Below, in pieces: positions 8,304-15,333 of a DNA stretch of 64,000 bases (position 1 is its first letter; each line of letters opens with the position of its first letter). Under the pieces are notes generated by a model. The model was not told the origin of the DNA. It ran no database searches and worked only from the letters and a program-made list of their open reading frames with translations. Both the position numbers and the translations under genes were made by a program. The stretch is from a virus. The stretch covers positions 19,334-83,333 of the IMG/VR virus record IMGVR_UViG_3300008954_003554; one strand, 5' to 3'.

Positions 8304-9125
8304 ATGAAAGTAGTATTATTTGATGCAATGAATCTGATACACAGGTCACGAAATGGTTTTCACAAAGGTGATCACCCACTAACATATCAGTTTTTTAGAT
8401 CATTCAAGCCCCTCCTAGAGAAGCTTCAGCCTGACCTGGCTTACTTTGTCTTAGAGGGCAGACCTAAGAGTCGAACTGAGGCATATACAGACTATAAGTC
8501 TAATCGGCCATCACTACCCGATTCGTTTTGGCGGCAGCAAGGAGAGATTCTAAGCATCATGCAAAATCTACCTGTCGTCCAGATCAGACATCCTGATCAT
8601 GAGTGTGATGATGTTATCGCCAATCTTGCGAAGCATCACACAGAGTCAGGGAATAGTGTTGTCATTGTGTCAGGTGATTCTGACTTCATTCAGGTGTTTG
8701 ACTCAATGGATCGTGAGCTCGTTGATATTTATCACCCAATTAAAAAGACGTTTGTCGAAAAACCTAACTACACCTATCTCGACTGGAAAGCACTCCGGGG
8801 AGATGTAAGTGACAACATTCCTGGAATCAAGGGGGTGGGAGATAAGACGGCGACTAAGCTCATCAATAATCCTGACCTGTTGAGTGAGACACTATCCAAT
8901 CCCGAGAAGCGTGAGATATTTGAAAGGAATAAGTCACTCATTGCTTTTCACTGGTTCGAAGATCTAAGTGATGACTTAAGAAATGAAGGTGCTGAGATCT
9001 TCTATCCTGTGCCCTCTATGAAAAATGTCATGGAATCGTTTGATCAGATGGGATTCAAGACCATGCTGACAGACAAGTACTGGCCGAAGTTTGAAGGTGC
9101 TTTTCACTCTCTGCTTACTGACTGA
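8304..9125 (+). CDS. 5'-3' exonuclease / flap endonuclease (T4 RNase H / T5 exonuclease family)
   Basis: 273 residues, normal length for phage members. Metal ligands are in place: D7 (VVLFDAMN), E100-D102-D103 (HECDDVI), D125 and D127 (SGDSDF), D167 and D170. The helix-hairpin-helix DNA clamp DNIPGIKGVGDKTATKLI follows at 170-187. It would remove RNA primers and 5' flaps in phage replication. The stop lies at the start of a 41-bp element repeated after the next gene. Confidence 0.93.
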   Translation: MKVVLFDAMNLIHRSRNGFHKGDHPLTYQFFRSFKPLLEKLQPDLAYFVLEGRPKSRTEAYTDYKSNRPSLPDSFWRQQGEILSIMQNLPVVQIRHPDHECDDVIANLAKHHTESGNSVVIVSGDSDFIQVFDSMDRELVDIYHPIKKTFVEKPNYTYLDWKALRGDVSDNIPGIKGVGDKTATKLINNPDLLSETLSNPEKREIFERNKSLIAFHWFEDLSDDLRNEGAEIFYPVPSMKNVMESFDQMGFKTMLTDKYWPKFEGAFHSLLTD

Positions 9126-9163
9126 TCCAGCACCCAGCATCTCGTGCGCTACTAATAATAAAA
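9123..9163 (+). repeat. 41-bp direct repeat, left copy (flanks the leader gene at 9215)
   Basis: Starts at the TGA of the exonuclease; matches 9863-9903 at 37 of 41 positions. It contains the ATCCAGCACCCAG repeat and ends in TACTAATAATAAAA. Confidence 0.8.
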
Positions 9164-9214
9164 TAATAGAGTAGCTTAATAGTTATATAGGAGCTGCAAG
9201 GGAGAGCACAAGAC

Positions 9215-9865
9215 ATGCGCATTACTCGTAAACAACTGAGAAGAATCGTACAAGAAGAGATCTTGAGAGAGCAACAGTACCAACCTAGACCACCCAGCCT
9301 CGGTCGCGCCGGAGATTCCCGACCCTTAGACCCCTCAGATGTGGAGGCAGGTGATGAGCTTCTTGACGTTCAGTTTAATATTCCAAACCGAGGGGGAAAT
9401 CCCAGGATGTTCACTGCCACTGCTAGCGGCGTCGATGCCCCGGGAGGTTTTGCCTATGTCTATGCAAAGCCAGTAAAGATACGCAGTGATCATCTCACTA
9501 AAAGCTACGACCCAGAAGAAGAGACCGGGGGACTTCGTCGGATAGTGCCAGCTGTAGGAGTGAGCGAGGACGATATTGAGATTGAAATAACTAGCTTTGA
9601 ATGTGTTGATCCCGCAGCAGGAACATACAGGATTAGCTGCGATTATGCATATGACGTCACTCTTGCCGGCCAAGATGCTGCGTCAGGTGATGGTACGACC
9701 ACCACCACATTGTCCTGGGCTGAGATGCAGGCTTTAGCCACAGCACTTAAGAGGGGTGAGCAGTTTGGAAAATATGAACCCCCTGCCCCGCACAATCAGC
9801 ATATAGGCATCAAGATATGCGTAACAGCTGGCACACCTAGATGGATATCCATCCGAGAGACCTGA
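9215..9865 (+). CDS. Leader-bearing protein with EQQYQPR motif, 216 aa
   Basis: Leader MRITRKQLRRIVQEE then LREQQYQPRPPSLGR; the QPR-P-PSL linker is like that of the gene at 1408, so the two share leader and linker. The body is probably all beta (TATASGVDAPGGFAYVYAKP, then ITSFECVDPAAGTYRISCDY). No family recognised. It sits exactly between two copies of a 41-bp repeat, the second beginning at its own stop codon, and is preceded by ATAGTTATATAGG. It looks like an inserted cargo cassette. Confidence 0.8.
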   Translation: MRITRKQLRRIVQEEILREQQYQPRPPSLGRAGDSRPLDPSDVEAGDELLDVQFNIPNRGGNPRMFTATASGVDAPGGFAYVYAKPVKIRSDHLTKSYDPEEETGGLRRIVPAVGVSEDDIEIEITSFECVDPAAGTYRISCDYAYDVTLAGQDAASGDGTTTTTLSWAEMQALATALKRGEQFGKYEPPAPHNQHIGIKICVTAGTPRWISIRET

Positions 9866-9903
9866 TCCAGGACCCAGCATCTCACCCGCTACTAATAATA
9901 AAA
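9863..9903 (+). repeat. 41-bp direct repeat, right copy
   Basis: Starts at the TGA of the gene at 9215; start-to-start distance from the left copy is 740 bases. Confidence 0.8.
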
Positions 9904-10005
9904 GCTCTAAGAGTAGATCAAGGGCGTAAGGAACAGAGAGCCGCTAAACCTCTCAGAGAATCATCAATCACCCACACATACGTTACCACCCCTAAGAGAG
10001 CGCGC

Positions 10006-10034
10006 GTGTAATCAGGAGCTGACCGTGGTACAAT
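10006..10034 (+). promoter_or_regulatory. Early-type promoter GTGTAA-N17-TACAAT
   Basis: Reads into the SH3-like gene array; the first gene follows after AAGGAGG. Confidence 0.75.
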
Positions 10035-10055
10035 AGATCTATAAGGAGGTTCTCA

Positions 10056-10238
10056 ATGAAAGCCGGTGATTTGGTGAGAATGAGAGGCACGCTTGAGTGG
10101 AATGGTCAGGTTGGGCTAATCACTAAGGTTCCTAGAACTCAGTGGGGCATGTGGGTTGTTATGCTTGCTTCCGGTGATGACACTTTTGTTGCGACCGGTC
10201 GTAAAGAGTGCATGGAGGTAATCAGTGAAAGTCGGTGA
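10056..10238 (+). CDS. SH3/KOW-like mini-protein, array member 1
   Basis: 60 residues, first of seven tandem genes. N-terminus MKAGDLVRM; the GxVGLITKV and WVVML strands fit a small SH3-like barrel of the KOW type. Its last codons (GGAGGTAATCA GTG AAAGTCGGTGA) contain both the ribosome site and the start of member 2, so its C-terminus MEVISESR is partly dictated by the next gene's initiation signals. Function unknown; a nucleic-acid or protein contact role is only a guess from the fold. Confidence 0.75.
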   Translation: MKAGDLVRMRGTLEWNGQVGLITKVPRTQWGMWVVMLASGDDTFVATGRKECMEVISESR

Positions 10239-10449
10239 TTTGGTAATCAGGAAGATCCCTGAGCGTGGCACCAGCCGTAGGGCATCAGCCCTTAGCCAAC
10301 GCCGGGAGCTGGGCCATGGCCTTATTTTAACGAAGCAAATGGGGGGAAGTAATCCTGTCCACCCATGTGTTACAGTCTATTATCCGTTGACTGGTGAAAT
10401 GTATGATATCGCAGAGTCGCTCATGGAGGTAATCAGTGAAAGTCGGTGA
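10225..10449 (+). CDS. SH3/KOW-like mini-protein, array member 2
   Basis: 74 residues from GTG 10225, overlapping member 1 by 14 bases (GTGAAAGTCGGTGA). MKVGDLVIRK start; an Arg-rich insert (SRRASALSQRRELG) follows the first strand. Ends MEVISESR like member 1, with GGAGG for the next gene inside the coding region. Confidence 0.75.
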   Translation: MKVGDLVIRKIPERGTSRRASALSQRRELGHGLILTKQMGGSNPVHPCVTVYYPLTGEMYDIAESLMEVISESR

Positions 10450-10639
10450 TCTGGTCGCACTTAGATTATGTCAACAAGCAGGTACGATTGGAATGATTAC
10501 AATGCTAACCAAGCCATCTCATCTTGCTAGGACTAAGCCTGAGCTCCGACTATACTGGGTTTTGACTGATTTGGGTAACCAATGCTTCACGGGTAGTCAG
10601 TTGATAAGACATGTCTGGATGGAAAATGAAACTCGGTGA
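10436..10639 (+). CDS. SH3/KOW-like mini-protein, array member 3
   Basis: 67 residues from GTG 10436, 14-base overlap with member 2. MKVGDLVALR, then GTIGMITML and LRLYWVLTD strands. C-terminus MENETR is the variant junction; the next gene starts as ATGAAACTCGGTGA. Confidence 0.75.
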   Translation: MKVGDLVALRLCQQAGTIGMITMLTKPSHLARTKPELRLYWVLTDLGNQCFTGSQLIRHVWMENETR

Positions 10640-10805
10640 TTTGATATATGATTCTCACTTCAAAGAACACGGTGTGGTGGTCGAAGCTAAACCCTGCGAG
10701 ATTGGGCAAGGTGAGTGGTGTGCGATCCTTTATGCAGACGGTGAGCTAGTAGAGGGCATTCGGTCATGGGAAGAAACAGTTGAGGTGGTTAATGAAAGTC
10801 GGTGA
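10626..10805 (+). CDS. SH3/KOW-like mini-protein, array member 4
   Basis: 59 residues. I choose ATG 10626 (MKLGDLIYDS) because it lies at the same junction position as its neighbours; the frame also opens at 10611. Ends VVNESR. GVVVEAKPCE and WCAILYADG match the strand pattern of the other members. Confidence 0.72.
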   Translation: MKLGDLIYDSHFKEHGVVVEAKPCEIGQGEWCAILYADGELVEGIRSWEETVEVVNESR

Positions 10806-10989
10806 TCTCGTCCAGGTAGTGCAATCGGAATCGTGCACACTTCACACACCATTTGAAGGACAAGTAGGCGTAATCATTAATGTCTGTCTAGCTAAGTCTA
10901 AAGAACAGGATAGGTTTGTAGTACTAACAAGGAACTGTACTCTAATATTCGGACCAAGTTACCTCGAGGTTATACATGAAAGTCGGTGA
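10792..10989 (+). CDS. SH3/KOW-like mini-protein, array member 5
   Basis: 65 residues from ATG 10792 (MKVGDLVQVV) at the 14-base junction; an upstream in-frame ATG at 10780 is less likely. GQVGVIINV and DRFVVLTRN strands. Ends VIHESR. Confidence 0.72.
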   Translation: MKVGDLVQVVQSESCTLHTPFEGQVGVIINVCLAKSKEQDRFVVLTRNCTLIFGPSYLEVIHESR

Positions 10990-11164
10990 TCTGGTAAAGA
11001 ATCTAAACTCGGAATCGATGATGCATGGCGTTGTTGTGGACTTTGAGTTGCGGAGGGCGGGCGGCGGACTTTACTCTGTGAGAATGCCTGTGGTGTTGTG
11101 GGCAGATAAAAGGTGCAGTCCAATTATGCCAGATATGGTGGAGAAAGCAAATGAAAGTCGGTGA
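10976..11164 (+). CDS. SH3/KOW-like mini-protein, array member 6
   Basis: 62 residues, MKVGDLVKNL start at the conserved junction. HGVVVDFEL and RMPVVLWAD strands. Ends KANESR. Confidence 0.75.
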   Translation: MKVGDLVKNLNSESMMHGVVVDFELRRAGGGLYSVRMPVVLWADKRCSPIMPDMVEKANESR

Positions 11165-11372
11165 TCTAGTTTTGTTTCCATGCGACTGGGAGCGCTATCA
11201 AAAAAGAATTGGAGTTTTGGTAGAGATTAGAGATAATCCAGCCGATTTAAATAATATTTTTATGCAGAGGCAAGGGCACTCGCCGCGAAAAATTGCTGAC
11301 ATTTTGTATAAAGGAAAAATGACTGGGTGCTGGGTGTCACATTTGGAAGAGGTGGCCAGTGAAAGTCGGTGA
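11151..11372 (+). CDS. SH3/KOW-like mini-protein, array member 7 (last)
   Basis: 73 residues, MKVGDLVLFP start. Ends VASESR. Its junction keeps GTGAAAGTCGGTGAT, but the next codon is TAG, so an eighth cassette has been lost and only five vestigial codons remain (11359-11376). Confidence 0.75.
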   Translation: MKVGDLVLFPCDWERYQKRIGVLVEIRDNPADLNNIFMQRQGHSPRKIADILYKGKMTGCWVSHLEEVASESR

Positions 11373-11376
11373 TTAG
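11359..11376 (+). pseudogene. Vestigial array junction: MKVGD then stop
   Basis: GTG AAA GTC GGT GAT TAG follows member 7 in the usual overlap. It marks where another array gene was joined and deleted. Confidence 0.6.
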
Positions 11377-11382
11377 TGACTG

Positions 11383-11409
11383 ATCGAGCGCCCAGCATCG
11401 AGCGCCCAG
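11383..11409 (+). repeat. Two copies of the dispersed repeat ATCGAGCGCCCAG
   Basis: Copies at 11383-11395 and 11397-11409 are separated by one base. Further copies occur at 11554 and 11580. Confidence 0.6.
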
Positions 11410-11443
11410 CGAATCGTAGCAGCGAGCCCGGGACAAGACAGTC

Positions 11444-11547
11444 TGACATCGCTGTCGACACACTGTCATCGTCTGTGACAAATGGTCATACCTAAAGACA
11501 ACATGTCACTAGCTGTGACAACATGTCAATACTGTGACACCGTGTCA
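11444..11547 (+). repeat. TGTCA/TGACA inverted-repeat array
   Basis: Four TGTCA and four TGACA pentamers alternate in about 104 bases, including the perfect palindrome TGTCAC-TAGCT-GTGACA and pairs spaced 3-7 bases. There is no gene here (11373-11706). The layout suggests a multi-site binding region for a repressor, activator or replication initiator. Confidence 0.7.
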
Positions 11548-11642
11548 TTTCCCATCTAGCACCCAGGATAATGCATTTCATCTAGCGCCCAATAGTTACA
11601 GACTTAAACAGGGGGGACACCCCGACTCGCCCTAACTTTCTC

Positions 11643-11671
11643 GTGTACATCGGGTCAGCATGTGGTATGAT
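11643..11671 (+). promoter_or_regulatory. Early-type promoter GTGTAC-N17-TATGAT
   Basis: Weaker family member lying just downstream of the TGTCA array; drives the three tiny membrane-protein genes. Confidence 0.65.
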
Positions 11672-11706
11672 ATAGATATGGAGGTGCCGGTAGTTGGGAG
11701 GCAGAG

Positions 11707-11862
11707 GTGTCGAGGGATCGGATCAGGGTCAGAGTCGACCTGTTCAGGCGGATGGTCAAGGAGCAAGAGAGAATTCGGAGGGTGGCGCTGACGACGCAGG
11801 TCATCAGTCTGCTCGCGCTTGCGATCTCTGTCGGGGCGATGATCGTTGCGTACACGGGCTAA
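11707..11862 (+). CDS. Tail-anchored mini membrane protein, 51 aa
   Basis: GTG 11707 after GGGAGG. An Arg-rich cytoplasmic head (VSRDRIRVRVDLFRRMVKEQ) is followed by one membrane helix (VISLLALAISVGAMIVAY) and stop. A reading frame of 62 codons in another phase overlaps it but is Gly/Arg-rich and implausible. Next gene starts 10 bases on. Possibly a membrane effector or holin-like protein; no family recognised. Confidence 0.6.
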   Translation: MSRDRIRVRVDLFRRMVKEQERIRRVALTTQVISLLALAISVGAMIVAYTG

Positions 11863-11871
11863 GGAGACGAT

Positions 11872-12105
11872 GTGTTCGGTAGACGGGAGGTGGACACTGT
11901 GCTCCTGCGAGTACGAGAGTCAGAGGCCAGGTCGACCCAAAAGATCAAGGATCTCCAGGAAAGGGTCGACGCCGTTGAGGATGCCTGGGTCGACACCCTG
12001 GGGGAGATTCATCGTTGGCGCACCTGGATGACGCTTAGTGTCTTCTCTCTGGCTGTCACCTCTCTCGTCCTGTCAGGCATCTACCTCGGGGGTGTGCTTT
12101 TCTAG
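11872..12105 (+). CDS. Coiled-coil tail-anchored membrane protein, 77 aa
   Basis: GTG 11872 after AAGGAGA. Residues 15-40 form a charged coiled coil (STQKIKDLQERVDAVEDAWV); residues about 52-74 form one membrane helix (LSVFSLAVTSLVLSGIYLGG). The same topology as its neighbour suggests the two form a pair. Its coding DNA holds several GTCGAC sites. Confidence 0.65.
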   Translation: MFGRREVDTVLLRVRESEARSTQKIKDLQERVDAVEDAWVDTLGEIHRWRTWMTLSVFSLAVTSLVLSGIYLGGVLF

Positions 12106-12146
12106 GGGGTCGACCCGAGGAGAAAGGGGGTCGACTCTGCAGGGCA

Positions 12147-12278
12147 GTGGAGGTGGGGTCGACCCTGGTGTTCAGCTGGAGTCTGGCGGTCGCGATTCTC
12201 GTGTCAGCCCAGCTCTACACCCGGAGAAAACGACGTGAGGAGGAGAAGGCGAGGAAAAAAAGAGTTCGACGTTGGTGA
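12147..12278 (+). CDS. Mini membrane protein with basic tail, 43 aa
   Basis: Open from GTG 12147 (an alternative GTG lies at 12153). A helix (STLVFSWSLAVAILVSAQLY) is followed by a strongly basic tail (TRRKRREEEKARKKRVRR). It overlaps the next gene by 44 bases. Third membrane peptide in a row; start and reality uncertain. Confidence 0.4.
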   Translation: MEVGSTLVFSWSLAVAILVSAQLYTRRKRREEEKARKKRVRRW

Positions 12279-12441
12279 GCTAGTGACGTGGAGCTGGGGA
12301 GGCAAGAAGGCGAATATCTTCCACGGACTCGTGATTGACAAGCGGGACCACATGGGTATCTGGGTCTACACGGTCATGTTTGAGAATCAGATTGTCAGTG
12401 GCTTCAATCCCGAGGAGCTGCGTCGGCTCAAGATCTTGTAA
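12235..12441 (+). CDS. SH3/KOW-like mini-protein, 68 aa
   Basis: GTG 12235 after GGAGAAAA. The basic start MRRRRRGKKEFDVGELVTW leads into the VGELV pattern; HGLVIDKRD and YTVMFENQI strands match the array proteins. The stop codon TAA is also the end of the -35 of the next promoter. Confidence 0.68.
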   Translation: MRRRRRGKKEFDVGELVTWSWGGKKANIFHGLVIDKRDHMGIWVYTVMFENQIVSGFNPEELRRLKIL

Positions 12442-12464
12442 ATCTCAAAATCCTGAGGTATAAT
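12436..12464 (+). promoter_or_regulatory. Early-type promoter TTGTAA-N17-TATAAT
   Basis: The -35 overlaps the upstream stop codon. Leader ends in AGGAGG before 12482. Confidence 0.75.
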
Positions 12465-12481
12465 AGAGACAGGAGGCATAC

Positions 12482-12805
12482 ATGGCTAAGTACAAGCTAA
12501 CCGCGGCCCAAAAGCGTGACATCAAGAAACAGGTGGGTGTCGCTAGGTCGAATGGAGCATCGCTTCCCCGGCAGAAGAAGACCTGGTCTTTCAAGAAGGG
12601 AGACCTGGTGACCCTAAATAAGAAAGGCATGCGCCAGCAGGGGTTGACAGAACCTCCCTGGGGTGTGGTCGCGGGACCCTACCACGAGGGGTCGAATAAC
12701 GGGGGCTACTTCAGGGTGATGACCAGCACAGGCATGCAGGATTGGCACGGTGGTCAGATGGACAGGATTCAGGAACTTGACAAGGAAGACGCTGAAGACG
12801 TGTAG
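12482..12805 (+). CDS. Basic SH3-like protein, 107 aa
   Basis: MAKYKLTAAQKRDIKKQ basic helix, then FKKGDLVTLNKKG, a KGDLV strand like the array proteins, and GVVAGPY and YFRVMTS strands. C-terminus acidic. Single gene with its own promoter. Function unknown. Confidence 0.7.
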   Translation: MAKYKLTAAQKRDIKKQVGVARSNGASLPRQKKTWSFKKGDLVTLNKKGMRQQGLTEPPWGVVAGPYHEGSNNGGYFRVMTSTGMQDWHGGQMDRIQELDKEDAEDV

Positions 12806-12828
12806 CAGCCGCCTACTTATGGTATAAT
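12800..12828 (+). promoter_or_regulatory. Early-type promoter GTGTAG-N17-TATAAT
   Basis: The TAG of the -35 is the stop of the upstream gene. Followed by a C/A-rich leader (AAACCCAAACCCCGAGGAAA) before the MoxR gene. Confidence 0.78.
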
Positions 12829-12870
12829 AGAAACACAGGACAACAATAAACCCAAACCCCGAGGAAACTC

Positions 12871-13926
12871 ATGGATATCAAGACCTTCGCATCCACCGTT
12901 CGCGCCCTTCCGGCCGACGTCTCCGTTCTTATTCGAGGCCCACACGGGATCGGTAAGTCCCACCTCGCCGAGAAAGCGGCTGAGGACATAGGGCTGCCCC
13001 TCATCGACCGGCGTCTCTCGCAGATGTCCGAAGGTGACCTGGTCGGGTTGCCGGAACTGGTGGACGGTGTCACCCGCTTCTGCCCTCCGGACTGGTACGC
13101 TCGGGCTTGCCGCGAACCGGTGGTTCTCCTCCTGGACGAAATCAACCGGGCGACCCCGGAGCTCCAGCAGGGAGCCTTCCAGATCGTTCTGGCCCGGGAG
13201 CTTAACGGCCACAAGCTGCACCCCGACACCCGCGTCATCGCGGCAGTCAATGCCTCGGCAGAATACCAGGTGAACGAGATGGATCCGGCTCTGCTGGACC
13301 GATTCTGGGTTGTGGACCTGGACCCCACCACCGATGATTGGATCGAGTGGGCATCTGGCCCTGGAGATATTGACTCGGTCATCGTGGACTTCATTCGCCA
13401 CAATCCGGCTCACCTTCGATTCAAGGGACAGGCGGAGCCGGATAAGATCTACCCCTCTCCTCGGTCCTACGACCGGTTGAACCACACCTTGCAGCACGCC
13501 TCGATGGCACCTTCCGAGGTGGCTGGAGACGTCAAGTCGAACGTTGGATTCTACGCCATCTCTCACGGCTTCCTCGGTACCGAGGCTGCTATCGCCTTCC
13601 GGGACTTCGTTGATAACTACGAACTCCAGGTATCTCCGGAGGACGTGCTGAATGACTACAAGAAGAACAAGAAGTCTCTTGAGGCGCTCACCAATGATCA
13701 GGGGAATGGTCTGATCGCCAAGGTGGTTGACCACTGCAAGCAGAACAGCTGGACGGTGGATCAGTGCTCCAACCTCTCCAAGTGGGCTAAGACCCTGCCT
13801 GGTGAGATGATGGTGAGTCTCTGGAACGGTGTGATGGAGACCAAGGAGGTCAAGAACATCACCAAGCTCCACAAGTTCCTGGGTCAGTCTGTTGTTGAAG
13901 CAGTTCAGCGGTCACGCAGTCTGTAG
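12871..13926 (+). CDS. MoxR-family AAA+ ATPase
   Basis: 351 residues. Walker A GPHGIGKS (23-30), Walker B VVLLLDEINRA (84-94), sensor Asn in VIAAVNAS (about 127) and the arginine-finger motif LLDRF (141-145). MoxR ATPases act as chaperones that mature or remodel partner proteins, normally with a VWA-domain partner, and here the next gene supplies one. It has its own strong promoter and an unusual C/A-rich leader shared with the RadA-like gene. A long minus-strand frame over it is a high-G+C shadow. Confidence 0.9.
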   Translation: MDIKTFASTVRALPADVSVLIRGPHGIGKSHLAEKAAEDIGLPLIDRRLSQMSEGDLVGLPELVDGVTRFCPPDWYARACREPVVLLLDEINRATPELQQGAFQIVLARELNGHKLHPDTRVIAAVNASAEYQVNEMDPALLDRFWVVDLDPTTDDWIEWASGPGDIDSVIVDFIRHNPAHLRFKGQAEPDKIYPSPRSYDRLNHTLQHASMAPSEVAGDVKSNVGFYAISHGFLGTEAAIAFRDFVDNYELQVSPEDVLNDYKKNKKSLEALTNDQGNGLIAKVVDHCKQNSWTVDQCSNLSKWAKTLPGEMMVSLWNGVMETKEVKNITKLHKFLGQSVVEAVQRSRSL

Positions 13927-13943
13927 TTGTCCTGCCCCCTCCC

Positions 13944-13972
13944 GTGTAGCACACACGGGAGGGTGGTATAAT
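13944..13972 (+). promoter_or_regulatory. Early-type promoter GTGTAG-N17-TATAAT
   Basis: Drives the VWA gene; AGGAGG follows at about 13979. Confidence 0.78.
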
Positions 13973-13989
13973 ATAGTCAGGAGGTACTA

Positions 13990-15288
13990 ATGGAACCCAT
14001 GGAACAGAAAGATCAAGGCACCGCGACCGAGCTTCCGAGCAAGCTGGAAGCCACTGATGAACAGGTGTCTCGATTCAAGCTCGATGATCATCTCGTCAAC
14101 CTCATGTTGCACGAGCCTTTCTTCAGTCAGGTGATGGTTAAGCTCAACAAGTCAGAGACCAGCGCGGTGCCGACAGCAGGCGTCATGGTGAAGGACTGTG
14201 TCCCTCACTTCGTCTGGAACCCTCGATTCGTAGCAGCACTCTCGGCACTCAAGGTGCGAGGGCTTCTCAAGCACGAGTGCTACCATCTCATCTTCAATCA
14301 CTGCACCCAGCGTCGACAGGAGCCACACCGTGTGTGGAACTTCGCCACCGACCTGGCCATCAACTCAATCATTCCTCGCAAGGAGCTGCCAGACGGTGGT
14401 CTCTTCCCGGGTGAGGCACTCGACCTAAGCGGGATCACAGATCCCGAGCGGTTGAAGAAGTGGCAGAAGGTATCAGACCTGATCGCCTCGTTTCCTACCG
14501 AGAAGTCAGCTGATTGGTACTTCACCGAGCTGATGAAGGACCCTGAGATCTCTGAGACCATCGAGCCGGAGCCCGGTGAGGGTGAGCCCGGTGGGATGGA
14601 CGATCACGAAGGCTGGGGTGACATGTCTGATGAGGAACGTCAGGTGGTCGAAGGCCGCATCAAGCAGGCACTGGCAGAGGCAACTCGACGCTGTGATGGT
14701 AACGGGCAGTGGGGATCGGTCCCTAGCTCCGTCCAATCTCGAATCCGTCAGATGGTAAGTAACGAGGTGGACTGGAAGTCGCTTCTCAGGAACTTCTGTG
14801 GTCGGACACAAAGGGCTCACCGAAGCTCGACCATGAAGAGAATCAACCGGAAGTATCCGTACATTCACCCTGGTCGGAAGCGAGGTCACAGCGCTCACCT
14901 GGCCATCTACCTCGATCAGTCCGGTTCGGTTGCTGACGATGATATCGCCCTGCTGTTTGGTGAGCTCAACAACCTGGGCCGGATGGTTGAGTTCACGCTC
15001 ATCCCGTTCGACTCCACTGTGGACACAGAGAACGAGATGAAGTGGCGACGCGGTGCCAAGGTCCCACCCCAGCGCTGGCGGTCAGGAGGTACCTGCTTCG
15101 ATGCTGTGGCTAAGCACGCTGTCGAGAATAAGCACCGATTTGACGGCTACATCGTCCTCACTGACGGTGAGTGCTCTGATCCCGGGCCATCAAAGATGCG
15201 ACGGGCCTGGGTGATCGTTCCAGATCGGAAGCTCTACTTCAAGCCACACCCCAAGGATATGCTCATCAATATGAAGCGTAGCGTGTAG
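13990..15288 (+). CDS. VWA-domain protein with HExxH metallopeptidase-like domain (DUF2201 type)
   Basis: 432 residues. The N-terminal domain has HECYH at 95-99 with helices typical of DUF2201 putative metallopeptidases. An acidic linker follows (about 190-225), then a VWA domain whose MIDAS begins D309-x-S311-x-S313 (YLDQSGSV) with a later TDGE segment. It is the expected partner of the MoxR ATPase. Whether it cleaves anything is unknown. The pair may modify host complexes early in infection. Confidence 0.85.
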   Translation: MEPMEQKDQGTATELPSKLEATDEQVSRFKLDDHLVNLMLHEPFFSQVMVKLNKSETSAVPTAGVMVKDCVPHFVWNPRFVAALSALKVRGLLKHECYHLIFNHCTQRRQEPHRVWNFATDLAINSIIPRKELPDGGLFPGEALDLSGITDPERLKKWQKVSDLIASFPTEKSADWYFTELMKDPEISETIEPEPGEGEPGGMDDHEGWGDMSDEERQVVEGRIKQALAEATRRCDGNGQWGSVPSSVQSRIRQMVSNEVDWKSLLRNFCGRTQRAHRSSTMKRINRKYPYIHPGRKRGHSAHLAIYLDQSGSVADDDIALLFGELNNLGRMVEFTLIPFDSTVDTENEMKWRRGAKVPPQRWRSGGTCFDAVAKHAVENKHRFDGYIVLTDGECSDPGPSKMRRAWVIVPDRKLYFKPHPKDMLINMKRSV

Positions 15289-15311
15289 CACGCGCCAGGC
15301 GGTGGTATAAT
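15283..15311 (+). promoter_or_regulatory. Early-type promoter GTGTAG-N17-TATAAT
   Basis: The -35 TAG is the stop codon of the VWA gene. Leader ends CCAAGGAGG. Confidence 0.78.
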
Positions 15312-15333
15312 AGAAACACCCAAGGAGGATAAC

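Noticed and set aside
11694-11882. 62-codon Gly/Arg-rich frame
   Set aside because: The overlapping frame from GTG 11707 encodes a sensible membrane protein with a ribosome site; this one is low complexity.
12817-13872. 351-codon minus-strand frame opposite the MoxR gene
   Set aside because: It mirrors a high-G+C real gene with clear Walker motifs; the translation has no domain and no ribosome site.
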